The position numbers and the translations under genes were made by a program. A stretch of DNA of 64,000 bases from Actinobacteria bacterium HGW-Actinobacteria-1 (GTDB lineage Bacteria > Actinomycetota > Coriobacteriia > Anaerosomatales > Anaerosomataceae), in contig PHFB01000007.1 in assembly GCA_002841355.1 (NCBI GenBank), forward strand, positions 78,501 to 142,500, written 5' to 3'. Below, in pieces: positions 24,767 to 33,538 of this stretch (the first letter of the stretch is position 1; each line of letters begins with the position of its first letter). Below the pieces are notes generated by a model. It did not search any database. It was not told where the DNA came from and was given only the letters and a program-made list of their open reading frames with translations.

Positions 24767-24790
24767 CGGGGCTCCGGAAACGGAGCCCCG
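24767..24790 (+). terminator. Hairpin after the Pro-Gly-Arg-His tRNA group
   Basis: A perfect 10-bp stem (CGGGGCTCCG / CGGAGCCCCG) closed by a GAAA tetraloop begins 9 bases after tRNA-His. There is no strong T-run, so termination may be partial or factor-assisted. Confidence 0.65.
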
Positions 24791-24809
24791 TGCGTAAAAG
24801 ACAGACGGC

Positions 24810-24837
24810 TTGCATTTCATTCGGCAGGTTGTAGAAT
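24810..24837 (+). promoter_or_regulatory. Promoter for tRNA-Lys
   Basis: TTGCAT (24810-24815) and TAGAAT (24832-24837), spaced 16 bases. The start point would fall about 10 bases before the tRNA-Lys gene. Confidence 0.6.
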
Positions 24838-24852
24838 GTCCTAGCGTTTGAT

Positions 24853-24928
24853 GGGCCGTTAGCTCAGCTGGTAGAGCAGGGGACTCTTAATCCCAAGGTC
24901 ATAGGTTCGATCCCTATACGGCCCACCA
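24853..24928 (+). tRNA. tRNA-Lys (anticodon CTT)
   Basis: A 76-nt cloverleaf: acceptor GGGCCGT pairs with ACGGCCC, anticodon loop CTCTTAA exposes CTT, T arm AGGTTCGATCCCT, CCA encoded. Confidence 0.95.
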
Positions 24929-24941
24929 ATACGGCCCACCA
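24916..24941 (+). repeat. 13-bp tandem duplication of the tRNA-Lys 3' end
   Basis: ATACGGCCCACCA, the last 13 bases of tRNA-Lys including CCA, occurs at 24916-24928 and again immediately at 24929-24941. It may be a scar of a tRNA-targeted recombination event or a replication slip; no integrase is nearby. Confidence 0.85.
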
Positions 24942-25012
24942 TCGATACTTCGAAGGTCGACGCCTCTGGCGGCGGCCTTTTTGCTATCATGGATGCTTGG
25001 CTCGTTAGCCAC

Positions 25013-25096
25013 GCGGGCGTGGCGGAATGGCAGACGCGCCGGGTTTAGGTCCCGGTGGGGAAACTCGTGGAGGTTCAAATCCTCTCGCCCGCACCA
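25013..25096 (+). tRNA. tRNA-Leu (anticodon TAG)
   Basis: An 84-nt class II tRNA with a long variable arm: acceptor GCGGGCG pairs with CGCCCGC, anticodon arm CCGGG-TTTAGGT-CCCGG exposes TAG, variable arm GGGGAAACTC, CCA encoded. A TATCAT -10-like box lies at 24985-24990. Confidence 0.95.
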
Positions 25097-25154
25097 TTTC
25101 GTCCCTGTAGAACCGCGATGAGCGTGCTGTCAGACCCGTACACCTGGAGGATCG

Positions 25155-26543
25155 TTGGAAACCACTGCCGAGCGTTTGGAAGGCAATCTCGTTCGCCTGA
25201 CCGTTACCGTTCCTGCGGCTGATGTCGACGCCGCTATCGAGAAAGCGTACCGCGACGTCGCGGCTAAGCTGCGCATCCCGGGCTTCCGTCCCGGCAAGGC
25301 GCCCAAGACGATCATCGACTCGCACGTCGGTGCCGAGGCCGTGCTGGCCGAAGCACAGGAGGAGATCGTCGACGCCACGTACCCCCTGGCTATCGATGCC
25401 GAGGAGCTGCGTCCGATCGAGTCGCCCGACATGGGTGAGCTCGACGGTCTCGTCCCCGGTGAGCCGTTCACGTACGTCGCCGAGATCGTGACCCGACCCG
25501 AGTTGTCGCTTACCTCGGTCGACGACCTGAAGGTCTACGCCGGTGCCAAGACCACCAGCGACGCCGAGATCGACCAGCAGATCGAGCAGACCCGCGAGCG
25601 TTTCGCGACGGTCGAGTCGGCCGAGCGCCCCGTCGCCGCTGGCGACTTCGTGCTTCTCTCGTTCGTCGGCACTGTTGACGGCGAGGCGTACGAGGGCAAT
25701 ACGGTGGACAAGTATCTGTTCGAGCTCGGCCGGGGTCTTATGCCCACTGAGTTCGATGACGCGCTCATCGGCGCATCTGCCGGCGATCAGGTCGTGGCGG
25801 AGTTCGCGATTCCCGAGACCTCCTCGAACGAGGAGTTCGTCGGCAAGCAGGCTCGCTTCGACATCACGGTGCACGAGGTCAAGGCGAAGATCATGCCCGC
25901 CCTCGACGACGAGTTCGCGGCCAGCGTCGGTGGCTTCGACAGCATGGACGAGCTGCGTGAGGACATCCGCAAGAAGATGGACGAGAGCAAGGCACTTGGC
26001 CACATGCGCCGCGTCGAGCTGCTCTCCCGTGAGCTCATCGCATCGCGTCTCGACGGCGAGGTGCCCGAGGCCATGGTCAAGCAGCGCTCGGCGAGCATGA
26101 CCCGCGACTTCTTCGAGAGCCTCGACGAGCGCAACATCACGCTCCCCGCATATGTCGAAGCGACCGGCGTCGACGTCGCGCAGATCCAGGCCGATATCGC
26201 CGAGCAGTCGCTGATGCGTGTGACCGAGGAGCTCGCACTTGAGGCGCTTTTCCGCGCAAAGGGTATGGAAGTCACGGATGCTGATTTCGACGAAGCGGTG
26301 CTCGAGATCGCCGGTGGCGACGAAGCGGCCGTCGAGAAGACCCTCGAGGGTCTCCGCGAAGCGGGTGCGACGCCGATCGTGAAGGAAAGCATCGTCCACC
26401 AGAAGGCCCTCGAGTGGCTTCTGGCGAATGTCGAGATCCTCGAAGACGAGCCGGAGGCTCCCGAGGAGAAGAAGGCAAAGAAGGCCGCGCCGAAGCGCAA
26501 GAGCGCCAAGGCGGACAAGGCTGAGAAGGCCGAAGAGGAGTAG
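25155..26543 (+). CDS. tig: Trigger factor (ribosome-associated chaperone and prolyl isomerase)
   Basis: Binds the ribosome exit tunnel and folds nascent chains. The 462-residue protein has the N-terminal ribosome-binding signature in [10 protein letters not shown], an FKBP-like PPIase domain in the middle (about 160-240; [37 protein letters not shown]) and the helical C-terminal cradle. It ends in a charged Lys/Ala/Glu tail (about 435-462) not essential to the family fold. TTG start with CTGGAGG 4 bases upstream. It leads the tig-clpP-clpX operon, a widely conserved order. Confidence 0.96.
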   Translation: METTAERLEGNLVRLTVTVPAADVDAAIEKAYRDVAAKLRIPGFRPGKAPKTIIDSHVGAEAVLAEAQEEIVDATYPLAIDAEELRPIESPDMGELDGLVPGEPFTYVAEIVTRPELSLTSVDDLKVYAGAKTTSDAEIDQQIEQTRERFATVESAERPVAAGDFVLLSFVGTVDGEAYEGNTVDKYLFELGRGLMPTEFDDALIGASAGDQVVAEFAIPETSSNEEFVGKQARFDITVHEVKAKIMPALDDEFAASVGGFDSMDELREDIRKKMDESKALGHMRRVELLSRELIASRLDGEVPEAMVKQRSASMTRDFFESLDERNITLPAYVEATGVDVAQIQADIAEQSLMRVTEELALEALFRAKGMEVTDADFDEAVLEIAGGDEAAVEKTLEGLREAGATPIVKESIVHQKALEWLLANVEILEDEPEAPEEKKAKKAAPKRKSAKADKAEKAEEE

Positions 26544-26545
26544 GT

Positions 26546-27157
26546 ATGACCCACGAAGCACAGGGACTCGTCCCCATCGTCGTCGAGCAGACGTCGCGCG
26601 GTGAGCGTTCCTTCGACATCTTCTCTCGCTTGCTCAACGAGCGCGTCGTGTTCCTCGGCCACGAGATCGACGACACGATCGCGAACCTCGTGATCGCACA
26701 GCTCCTGCATCTTGAGAGCGAGGATCCCGAGAAGGACATCAACCTGTACATCAACTCGCCCGGCGGTTCCGTCACCTCAGGCATGGCGATCTACGACACC
26801 ATGCAGTACATCCGCTCGGATGTGAGTACCATTTGCATCGGGCAGTGCGCCTCGATGGCAGCCGTTCTCCTTGCGGCAGGTGCCCCGGGCAAGCGTTTCG
26901 CGCTGCCGAACAGCCGCGTGCTGATCCACCAGCCGTGGGGCGGTACGCAAGGCCAGGTCACCGACATCGAGATACAGGCCAAAGAGATGCTCCGCATGCG
27001 CGCAACGCTCGACGAGATCCTCGCCAAGCACACCGGGCAGAGTGTTGAGAAGATCCACCTGGACACGGAGCGTGACAACATCATGACCGGCGCAGAGGCA
27101 GCGGCATACGGCCTCGTCGACGCGATCATGGAGCACCGGCCCAAGAGCGAGGACTAG
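26546..27157 (+). CDS. clpP: ATP-dependent Clp protease proteolytic subunit
   Basis: Serine peptidase barrel of ClpXP. The 203-residue product shows the triad Ser103 (GQCASMAA), His128 (LIHQPWGG) and Asp177 (DTERDN), and the Gly-rich [14 protein letters not shown] loop. The ATG begins 2 bases after the tig stop, with GAGGAG in the end of tig, so translation is coupled. Natural substrates include proteins tagged by the tmRNA of this window. Confidence 0.97.
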   Translation: MTHEAQGLVPIVVEQTSRGERSFDIFSRLLNERVVFLGHEIDDTIANLVIAQLLHLESEDPEKDINLYINSPGGSVTSGMAIYDTMQYIRSDVSTICIGQCASMAAVLLAAGAPGKRFALPNSRVLIHQPWGGTQGQVTDIEIQAKEMLRMRATLDEILAKHTGQSVEKIHLDTERDNIMTGAEAAAYGLVDAIMEHRPKSED

Positions 27158-28429
<1,272 letters not shown>

Positions 28430-28450
28430 CGAGTGTTCCTGGATTAGACA

Positions 28451-28480
28451 GAAGGGGCCCCGAGGGGCCCCTTCTTCGTG
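28451..28480. terminator. Terminator after clpX
   Basis: GAAGGGGCCCC (28451-28461) and GGGGCCCCTTC (28464-28474) form a strong GC-rich hairpin with a small loop, followed by a short T/C tract. It lies between convergent clpX and the small Cys-rich gene and may act in both directions. Confidence 0.85.
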
Positions 28481-28496
28481 TTCCGCACGGTGTCGT

Positions 28497-28718
28497 TTAC
28501 CCTCCGGCAGCGATGAGCGTATCGGCACGCTCCGTCTGGCTCGGGTACAGGTCGGCGGGGATGCGCTCCCGGCCAAGCGTCCTGAAGACCATGTGCCGGG
28601 CGCACTGTGAGTTGCTGCCGCGGCAATAGCGCTGCTTGATGATGTTCGACATCGACGGCATCTCGGCCATCTGATCGTTGAAGAACGGACATGCGTTGAG
28701 ACACTCGCAGTCAGCCAT
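28497..28718 (-). CDS. Small Cys-rich protein of unknown function
   Basis: A 73-residue protein with cysteines packed at the start (ADCECLNACPFF: CxCx3C) and two more in KQRYCRGSNSQCARH. I recall similar short proteins in diverse anaerobes but no function is known to me. The spacing could bind zinc or an iron-sulfur cluster, but this is inference. The ATG at 28718 lies 8-9 bases after AAAGG; ATGs at 28724 and 28727 are also in frame. A TTGACA sequence on this strand lies in the upstream region without a well-spaced -10. Confidence 0.78.
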   Translation of the reverse strand: MADCECLNACPFFNDQMAEMPSMSNIIKQRYCRGSNSQCARHMVFRTLGRERIPADLYPSQTERADTLIAAGG

Positions 28719-28857
28719 GGGCATCACCTTTCAGAGCGGACTCTCCCTCTTCATTCTCGGCGTATCGGCGGTCATGTTAAATACCCTGTGGGTGTCAATT
28801 TCGGAATTATCGCGAATCTGCGACGAACGGCGATTCGCCGCGTGCACCGCTTTCCCT

Positions 28858-28863
28858 TAGAAT
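28858..28863 (+). promoter_or_regulatory. Candidate -10 box for valS
   Basis: TAGAAT would start transcription near 28870, leaving a leader of only about 20-30 bases. That leaves no room for a T-box, in contrast with pheST. An inverted repeat GCGAATC/GATTCGC (28812-28818, 28832-28838) lies just upstream and could be an operator. Confidence 0.45.
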
Positions 28864-28900
28864 CGACTCCTATCGAAGCATGGAAGGGATGACGCACCGC

Positions 28901-31576
28901 ATGAGTGAGATGTCCAAGGCGTACGAACCCGAGTCAGTCGAAGGCGCGATCTTCGCTTCGTGGACCGAGGCCGGCTACTTCGGCCAGAGCATCGTTCCTG
29001 GCGAGACGCCGTTCACGATCGTCATCCCGCCCCCCAACGTGACCGGCTCGCTGCACATGGGTCACGCGCTCAATAACACCATTCAGGACGTCGTGATCCG
29101 ACGGTCGCGCATGACCGGCCGTCCCACGCGCTGGGTAATCGGCACTGACCATGCGGGTATCGCGACACAGAACAAGGTGGAGCAGAAGCTTGCGGCCGAG
29201 GGTTTGTCGCGCCATGACGTCGGTCGCGAGCGGTTTATCGAGCTGTGTTGGGAATGGCGTGCCGAGCATGGCTCTACCATCATCAGCCAGCTGAAGGCCA
29301 TGGGCTGCTCGTGCGACTACGCCGACGAGCACTTCACTATGGACGAGCCGTACCAGCGCGCGGTCAAGCGCGTGTTCGTGCAGCTCTTCAACGAAGGCCT
29401 CATCTACCGCGGTAAGCGGATCATCAACTGGTGTCCGCGGTGCACGACGGCCCTCTCGGATATCGAGGTGGAGCACGAGGAGCTCGACGGCCACCTGTGG
29501 CACATCCGCTATCCGCTCAAGGAGGCTGTTGGCGGGCGCGATCACGTTATCGTCGCCACCACCCGTCCCGAGACCATGCTTGGCGACACGTGCGTGGCCG
29601 TGCATCCCGAGGACGAGCGCTACCGCGACCTCGTCGGCGCGACCGTGGTCCTGCCGCTTCTTGGCCGAGAGATCCCGATCGTGGCTGACGAGTACGTCGA
29701 CCCGGCGTTCGGCACTGGCGCTGTGAAGGTCACGCCCGCGCACGACCCCAACGACTTCGAGATCGGCGAGCGCCACGATTGCGCGAAGATCAACGTGCTC
29801 GCTGCTGATGCGAGCATCACCGCCGAGGGAGGCCCATACGAGGGTCTCGACCGCTACGATGCGCGCAAGCGCGTCATCGCGGACCTGGAAACGGCCGGTC
29901 TGCTCGTGAAGGTCGACGACCATGTCCACTCGGTGGGGCACTGCTACCGCTGCCACACCGTCGTTGAGCCATGGCTCTCCGATCAGTGGTTTGTCGACAT
30001 GAAGCCGATCGCTGCGCCCGCGATCGAGTGCGTGCGTGACGGGCGCGTGAGCTTCCACCCCGAGCGTTGGGCTAACGTGTACTTCCACTGGATGGAGAAC
30101 ATCCGTGACTGGTGCGTGTCCCGGCAGCTGTGGTGGGGACACCAGATTCCCGTGTACTACTGCGATGCATGCGGCGAGATGACCGCGAGCGAGACCGACG
30201 TCACCGCATGCCCGAAGTGCGGCGGCGCCGTGCGCCAGGACCCCGACGTGCTCGACACCTGGTTCTCCTCGGCGTTGTGGCCGTTCGCAACGCTGGGGTG
30301 GCCGGACGAGACGCCAGAACTCGAGTACTTCTATCCCACGAGCGTGCTCTCGACCGCGCGCGACATCCTGTTCCTCTGGGTCGCCCGCATGATCATGCAG
30401 GGCCTCAAGTTCGTCGGCGACATTCCCTATAGCGACGTCATCATCCACCCGACGGTCTTCAACGCCGAGGGCAAGCGCATGAGCAAGTCCCTCGGCACGG
30501 GCGTCGATCCGCTCGACCTCATGGAGCACTACGGTGCAGACGGCATGCGCTTCGGTCTCATGCTGCAGACCACCGGTAGCCAGGACATCAAGTTCGCCGA
30601 GGAGAAGCTGGCGTCGTCCCGCAACTTCGCGAACAAGATCTGGAACGCCAGCCGCTTCGTGCTCATGAACATCGGCGAGGGCTACGTGCCCGGGCCGCCG
30701 AAGGCCGAGACGGTAGCCGACCGTTGGATCCTCTCGCGCCTCTCCGAGCTTGCCGAGACGGTCGACCTTGGCCTGGACCCGGATATCGCGCGCGCTGCAG
30801 GCACCGACGCGTTCCAATTTGGCGAGGTCGCGCGTTCGCTTTACGACTTCTTCTGGAACGAGTTCTGCGACTGGTACATCGAGCTCTCGAAGGGTCGCCT
30901 TGCCGCAGGCGGGGAGACGGCGCTCACCGCGCAGCGCAACCTCGTCTTCGTGCTCGACCGGGCCCTCCGCCTGCTCCACCCCATGATGCCTTTCATCACC
31001 GAGGCCATCTGGCGTAACCTGCCGCTGTCCGCCGAGGACGCCGCTGACTCGCTCATGATCGCAGCCTGGCCGACCGGCCTGGCTGGCTATCGCGACGAGG
31101 ATGCCGAGGCGTCGATGCGCGTGCTGCAGGAGCTCGTGACCGAGGTGCGCGCCGTGCGCGCCCGCTATGCGGTACCGCCGAAGGCGCAGGTCTCGGTCAT
31201 CGTTCGGGCTGCCGGAGCAGACGCGATGCTGGTGGAGTCCCAGCGCCACTACCTGCACGAGCTAGCCGGCGTCGAGAACCTCACGATCGATGCCGCTGCT
31301 GTCAAGCCGCCGCACGCCGCGGTCGGCGTGGCGGGCGGTGCCGAGATATTCGTCCCGCTCGAGGGTCTCGTCGACATTGCCGCCGAGCGCGAGCGTGCCA
31401 AGAAGGACCTCGACCGTGCTGCAACGGATCTCGATCGCCTCACGAAGAAGCTGAGCAACGAGGGCTTCCTCGCGAAGGCCGCGCCCGATGTCATCGACAA
31501 GGACCGCGCGAAGGCGACCGAGCTGGCAGCGCAGGTGGCGAAGCTGACCGAGCAGATCGCCGACCTGGCGGACTAG
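28901..31576 (+). CDS. valS: Valyl-tRNA synthetase
   Basis: Class I aminoacyl-tRNA synthetase charging tRNA-Val. About 890 residues with the HIGH-type motif PPNVTGSLHMGHAL, the CP1 editing domain with TTRPETMLGDT, a zinc-type Cys pair region (CDACGEM, CPKCGG), the KMSKS motif GKRMSKSLGTG, the anticodon-binding domain, and the C-terminal coiled coil (AAERERAKKDLDRAATDLDRL). The start is uncertain: ATGs at 28880, 28889, 28901 and 28910 are in frame. I prefer 28901, about 12 bases after GGAAGGG; the family begins close to that point. Confidence 0.96.
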   Translation: MSEMSKAYEPESVEGAIFASWTEAGYFGQSIVPGETPFTIVIPPPNVTGSLHMGHALNNTIQDVVIRRSRMTGRPTRWVIGTDHAGIATQNKVEQKLAAEGLSRHDVGRERFIELCWEWRAEHGSTIISQLKAMGCSCDYADEHFTMDEPYQRAVKRVFVQLFNEGLIYRGKRIINWCPRCTTALSDIEVEHEELDGHLWHIRYPLKEAVGGRDHVIVATTRPETMLGDTCVAVHPEDERYRDLVGATVVLPLLGREIPIVADEYVDPAFGTGAVKVTPAHDPNDFEIGERHDCAKINVLAADASITAEGGPYEGLDRYDARKRVIADLETAGLLVKVDDHVHSVGHCYRCHTVVEPWLSDQWFVDMKPIAAPAIECVRDGRVSFHPERWANVYFHWMENIRDWCVSRQLWWGHQIPVYYCDACGEMTASETDVTACPKCGGAVRQDPDVLDTWFSSALWPFATLGWPDETPELEYFYPTSVLSTARDILFLWVARMIMQGLKFVGDIPYSDVIIHPTVFNAEGKRMSKSLGTGVDPLDLMEHYGADGMRFGLMLQTTGSQDIKFAEEKLASSRNFANKIWNASRFVLMNIGEGYVPGPPKAETVADRWILSRLSELAETVDLGLDPDIARAAGTDAFQFGEVARSLYDFFWNEFCDWYIELSKGRLAAGGETALTAQRNLVFVLDRALRLLHPMMPFITEAIWRNLPLSAEDAADSLMIAAWPTGLAGYRDEDAEASMRVLQELVTEVRAVRARYAVPPKAQVSVIVRAAGADAMLVESQRHYLHELAGVENLTIDAAAVKPPHAAVGVAGGAEIFVPLEGLVDIAAERERAKKDLDRAATDLDRLTKKLSNEGFLAKAAPDVIDKDRAKATELAAQVAKLTEQIADLAD

Positions 31577-31580
31577 GGCG

Positions 31581-32891
31581 ATGCCCGGCGCCTTCACGTA
31601 CGCCGAGGCGATCGCTGCGCTCGAGCGCGCGCTGCGCTTCGGCATACACCCCTCGCTTGAGGGCATCTCGGCGCTTGTGGAGGTCCTGGGCCATCCGGAG
31701 GCGGCGTACAGCAGCGCGCAGGTGACGGGTACGAACGGCAAGACGTCCGTCACGCGCATGCTGTCGGCCATCTTGCAGGCGCATGGTCTGCGTGCGGCTA
31801 CGTACACCAGCCCACACCTGGAGTCGTACACCGAGCGGATCGTCGTCGCCGGAACGCCGATTGCCGAGGAGGCATTCGCGCGAGCGCTTGGCGCAGCGCT
31901 GGATGCCGGCGAGTCTCTTATGGATGCTCGTGCCGGCGAGCCGTTCACCGAGTTCGAGATCCTCACCGCCGCCGCGCTCGTCGCGTTCGCCGAGGCAGGC
32001 GTGTACTGGGCGGTGCTTGAGGTCGGCATGGGCGGCCGATGGGACGCCACGAGCGTTGTCTCGCCGGCAGTCTCGGTGGTCACCGGCGTCGCCCTCGACC
32101 ACACCGACCGCCTGGGGAGCACGCGCGAGGCGATCGCCTCGGACAAGGCGTACATCATCAAACAAGGCTCGATAGCGGTTCTCGGCCCGGGCTGCGAGGG
32201 GGTCGAGGAGCCGTTGCTGGCGCGAGCCGCGGCGGTGGGAGCTCCGGTCGTGCGGGTCGGTCTGCAAGCTGCCGACGTGACCTGGGACGTGACGGGCGTC
32301 CCGACAACCCCCGGCGGGCATCTGCGGCTCGATGTGGCAGGTGCGCTCGCGAGCTACGGCGAGCTCCTCCTTCGTGCCCCCTCGTACCAGGCGTCCAACG
32401 TCGCGGTCGCGGTTGCTGCCGCGGAGGCCGCGCTCGGCGCGCCATTGGACATTGATGCGCTGAGAGCGGCGCTCGCGGGCATGGCGTTCCCGGGACGCTT
32501 CGAGGTCCTTCGCCAGAGCCCGGCTCTTGTGGTCGACGGCGCGCACAATCCCGAAGCCGCCACCGTGCTTGCCGGGGCCGTCCGAGAGGCGTTCAGCGAC
32601 GCCGCACCCGTCTTCTTGCTCGGCGTTATGGCCGACAAGGACGCATCCGGTATCGTGCGCGCGCTCCTGCCGGTCTCGGCAGGGTTCGTGTGCACTCGTA
32701 GTCGATCGGATCGCGCGATGGCATCGCAGGATCTGGCGCGCATCGTGCACGCCGAGGGTGGTGTCGTCCTCGGAGCATCCGACGACCTCGCCACCGCGCT
32801 TGATCTGGCCGAGAACAGCCCGGGTGCGGGCGTGGTGGCCGCGGGCAGCATCTATGTCGCGGGCGAGGTCCGAGCGTTGGCGCGGGGCTGA
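31581..32891 (+). CDS. folC: Folylpolyglutamate/dihydrofolate synthase
   Basis: Adds glutamates to folates (and may join Glu to dihydropteroate). The 436-residue protein has the Mur-ligase-type P-loop VTGTNGKTSVTRML, YTSPHLESYTERI, EVGMGGRWDATSVV and DHTDRLGSTREAIASDKAYI, then the C-terminal LVVDGAHNPEAATVL. The ATG begins 4 bases after valS; the valS-folC order is common. GC-rich and of normal length. Confidence 0.95.
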   Translation: MPGAFTYAEAIAALERALRFGIHPSLEGISALVEVLGHPEAAYSSAQVTGTNGKTSVTRMLSAILQAHGLRAATYTSPHLESYTERIVVAGTPIAEEAFARALGAALDAGESLMDARAGEPFTEFEILTAAALVAFAEAGVYWAVLEVGMGGRWDATSVVSPAVSVVTGVALDHTDRLGSTREAIASDKAYIIKQGSIAVLGPGCEGVEEPLLARAAAVGAPVVRVGLQAADVTWDVTGVPTTPGGHLRLDVAGALASYGELLLRAPSYQASNVAVAVAAAEAALGAPLDIDALRAALAGMAFPGRFEVLRQSPALVVDGAHNPEAATVLAGAVREAFSDAAPVFLLGVMADKDASGIVRALLPVSAGFVCTRSRSDRAMASQDLARIVHAEGGVVLGASDDLATALDLAENSPGAGVVAAGSIYVAGEVRALARG

Positions 32892-33009
32892 TCGGCATTG
32901 TTGCGATGCCGTTGCGTGCCCCGGTTCCGCGAATACGATAGAATCCCGTTAGTCGTGCTCCGGGCAGCGTGAAGCGCCCGAACAGCCCAGTGGGGCGAGA
33001 GGGGAACGC

Positions 33010-33450
33010 ATGAACGACCTTTTGGGACCGATTCTCAAGCCGTACATGCCCGCGATCTTGCTGTCGCAGAGGCTGTGTACGCTCTTCTTCATCGTCTTCT
33101 CGGTAGCTCTGGTCTTCTGGACCTGGCGTGACGCGCAGCGCAGGGGGGCGATGCCCTGGTTCTGGGCGATCGTCGTGGCGCTGTTCAATGTGGCCGGCTG
33201 GAGCATCTACATGGTGGTTCGTCCGCCGGAGTCACGTGAAGACGCGCGCGAACGCGAGTTGGAGATTCGTGCCCGCGAGGCCGAGCTCAGCCGGGACAAT
33301 CCGGTGTGCCCTGCGTGCTTCAAGCCGGTCGACAAGGATTTCCTGATCTGCCCTTCGTGCATGAAGAAGCTCAAGAAAGAGTGCACGAACTGCGGCAAAG
33401 CGCTCAAGCTCGACTGGGCGGTGTGTCCGTACTGCAAGACGAAGCAGTAG
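33010..33450 (+). CDS. Membrane-anchored double zinc-ribbon protein
   Basis: A 146-residue protein with two transmembrane helices (about 18-38 and 50-68) separated by a short basic loop (TWRDAQRRGAMP), a charged helical stretch rich in Arg/Glu, and two zinc-ribbon-like knuckles: CPAC...CPSC and CTNC...CPYC. Function unknown; the fold suggests a membrane-bound metal-binding adaptor. AGAGGGG lies 6 bases before the ATG, and a GATAGAAT -10-like box at 32938-32945 points to its own promoter. Confidence 0.83.
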   Translation: MNDLLGPILKPYMPAILLSQRLCTLFFIVFSVALVFWTWRDAQRRGAMPWFWAIVVALFNVAGWSIYMVVRPPESREDARERELEIRAREAELSRDNPVCPACFKPVDKDFLICPSCMKKLKKECTNCGKALKLDWAVCPYCKTKQ

Positions 33451-33496
33451 CGTCGCACGCGATTGCTCCAGCGGTTAAACTGAATGCATGGCCGGT

Positions 33497-33518
33497 CCGC
33501 CCCGCCGTCGCGGGGCGG
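33497..33518 (+). terminator. GC-rich hairpin just upstream of thrS
   Basis: CCGCCCCGC (33497-33505) pairs perfectly with GCGGGGCGG (33510-33518), loop CGTC. It is only 9 bases before the thrS Shine-Dalgarno sequence and is followed by TCCCTTATC. It may terminate the upstream gene or attenuate/repress thrS; the evidence does not decide. Confidence 0.55.
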
Positions 33519-33538
33519 TCCCTTATCGGAGGTAGATG

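Noticed and set aside
24767..24790. A mobile-element end or att site, from the perfect inverted repeat.
   Set aside because: A GAAA-capped stem directly after a tRNA group is more simply a processing or termination hairpin; there is no matching repeat or transposase.
28725..28857. A T-box leader before valS.
   Set aside because: No AGGGTGGNACCGCG-like T-box sequence or terminator is present, and the best -10 box leaves only a short leader.
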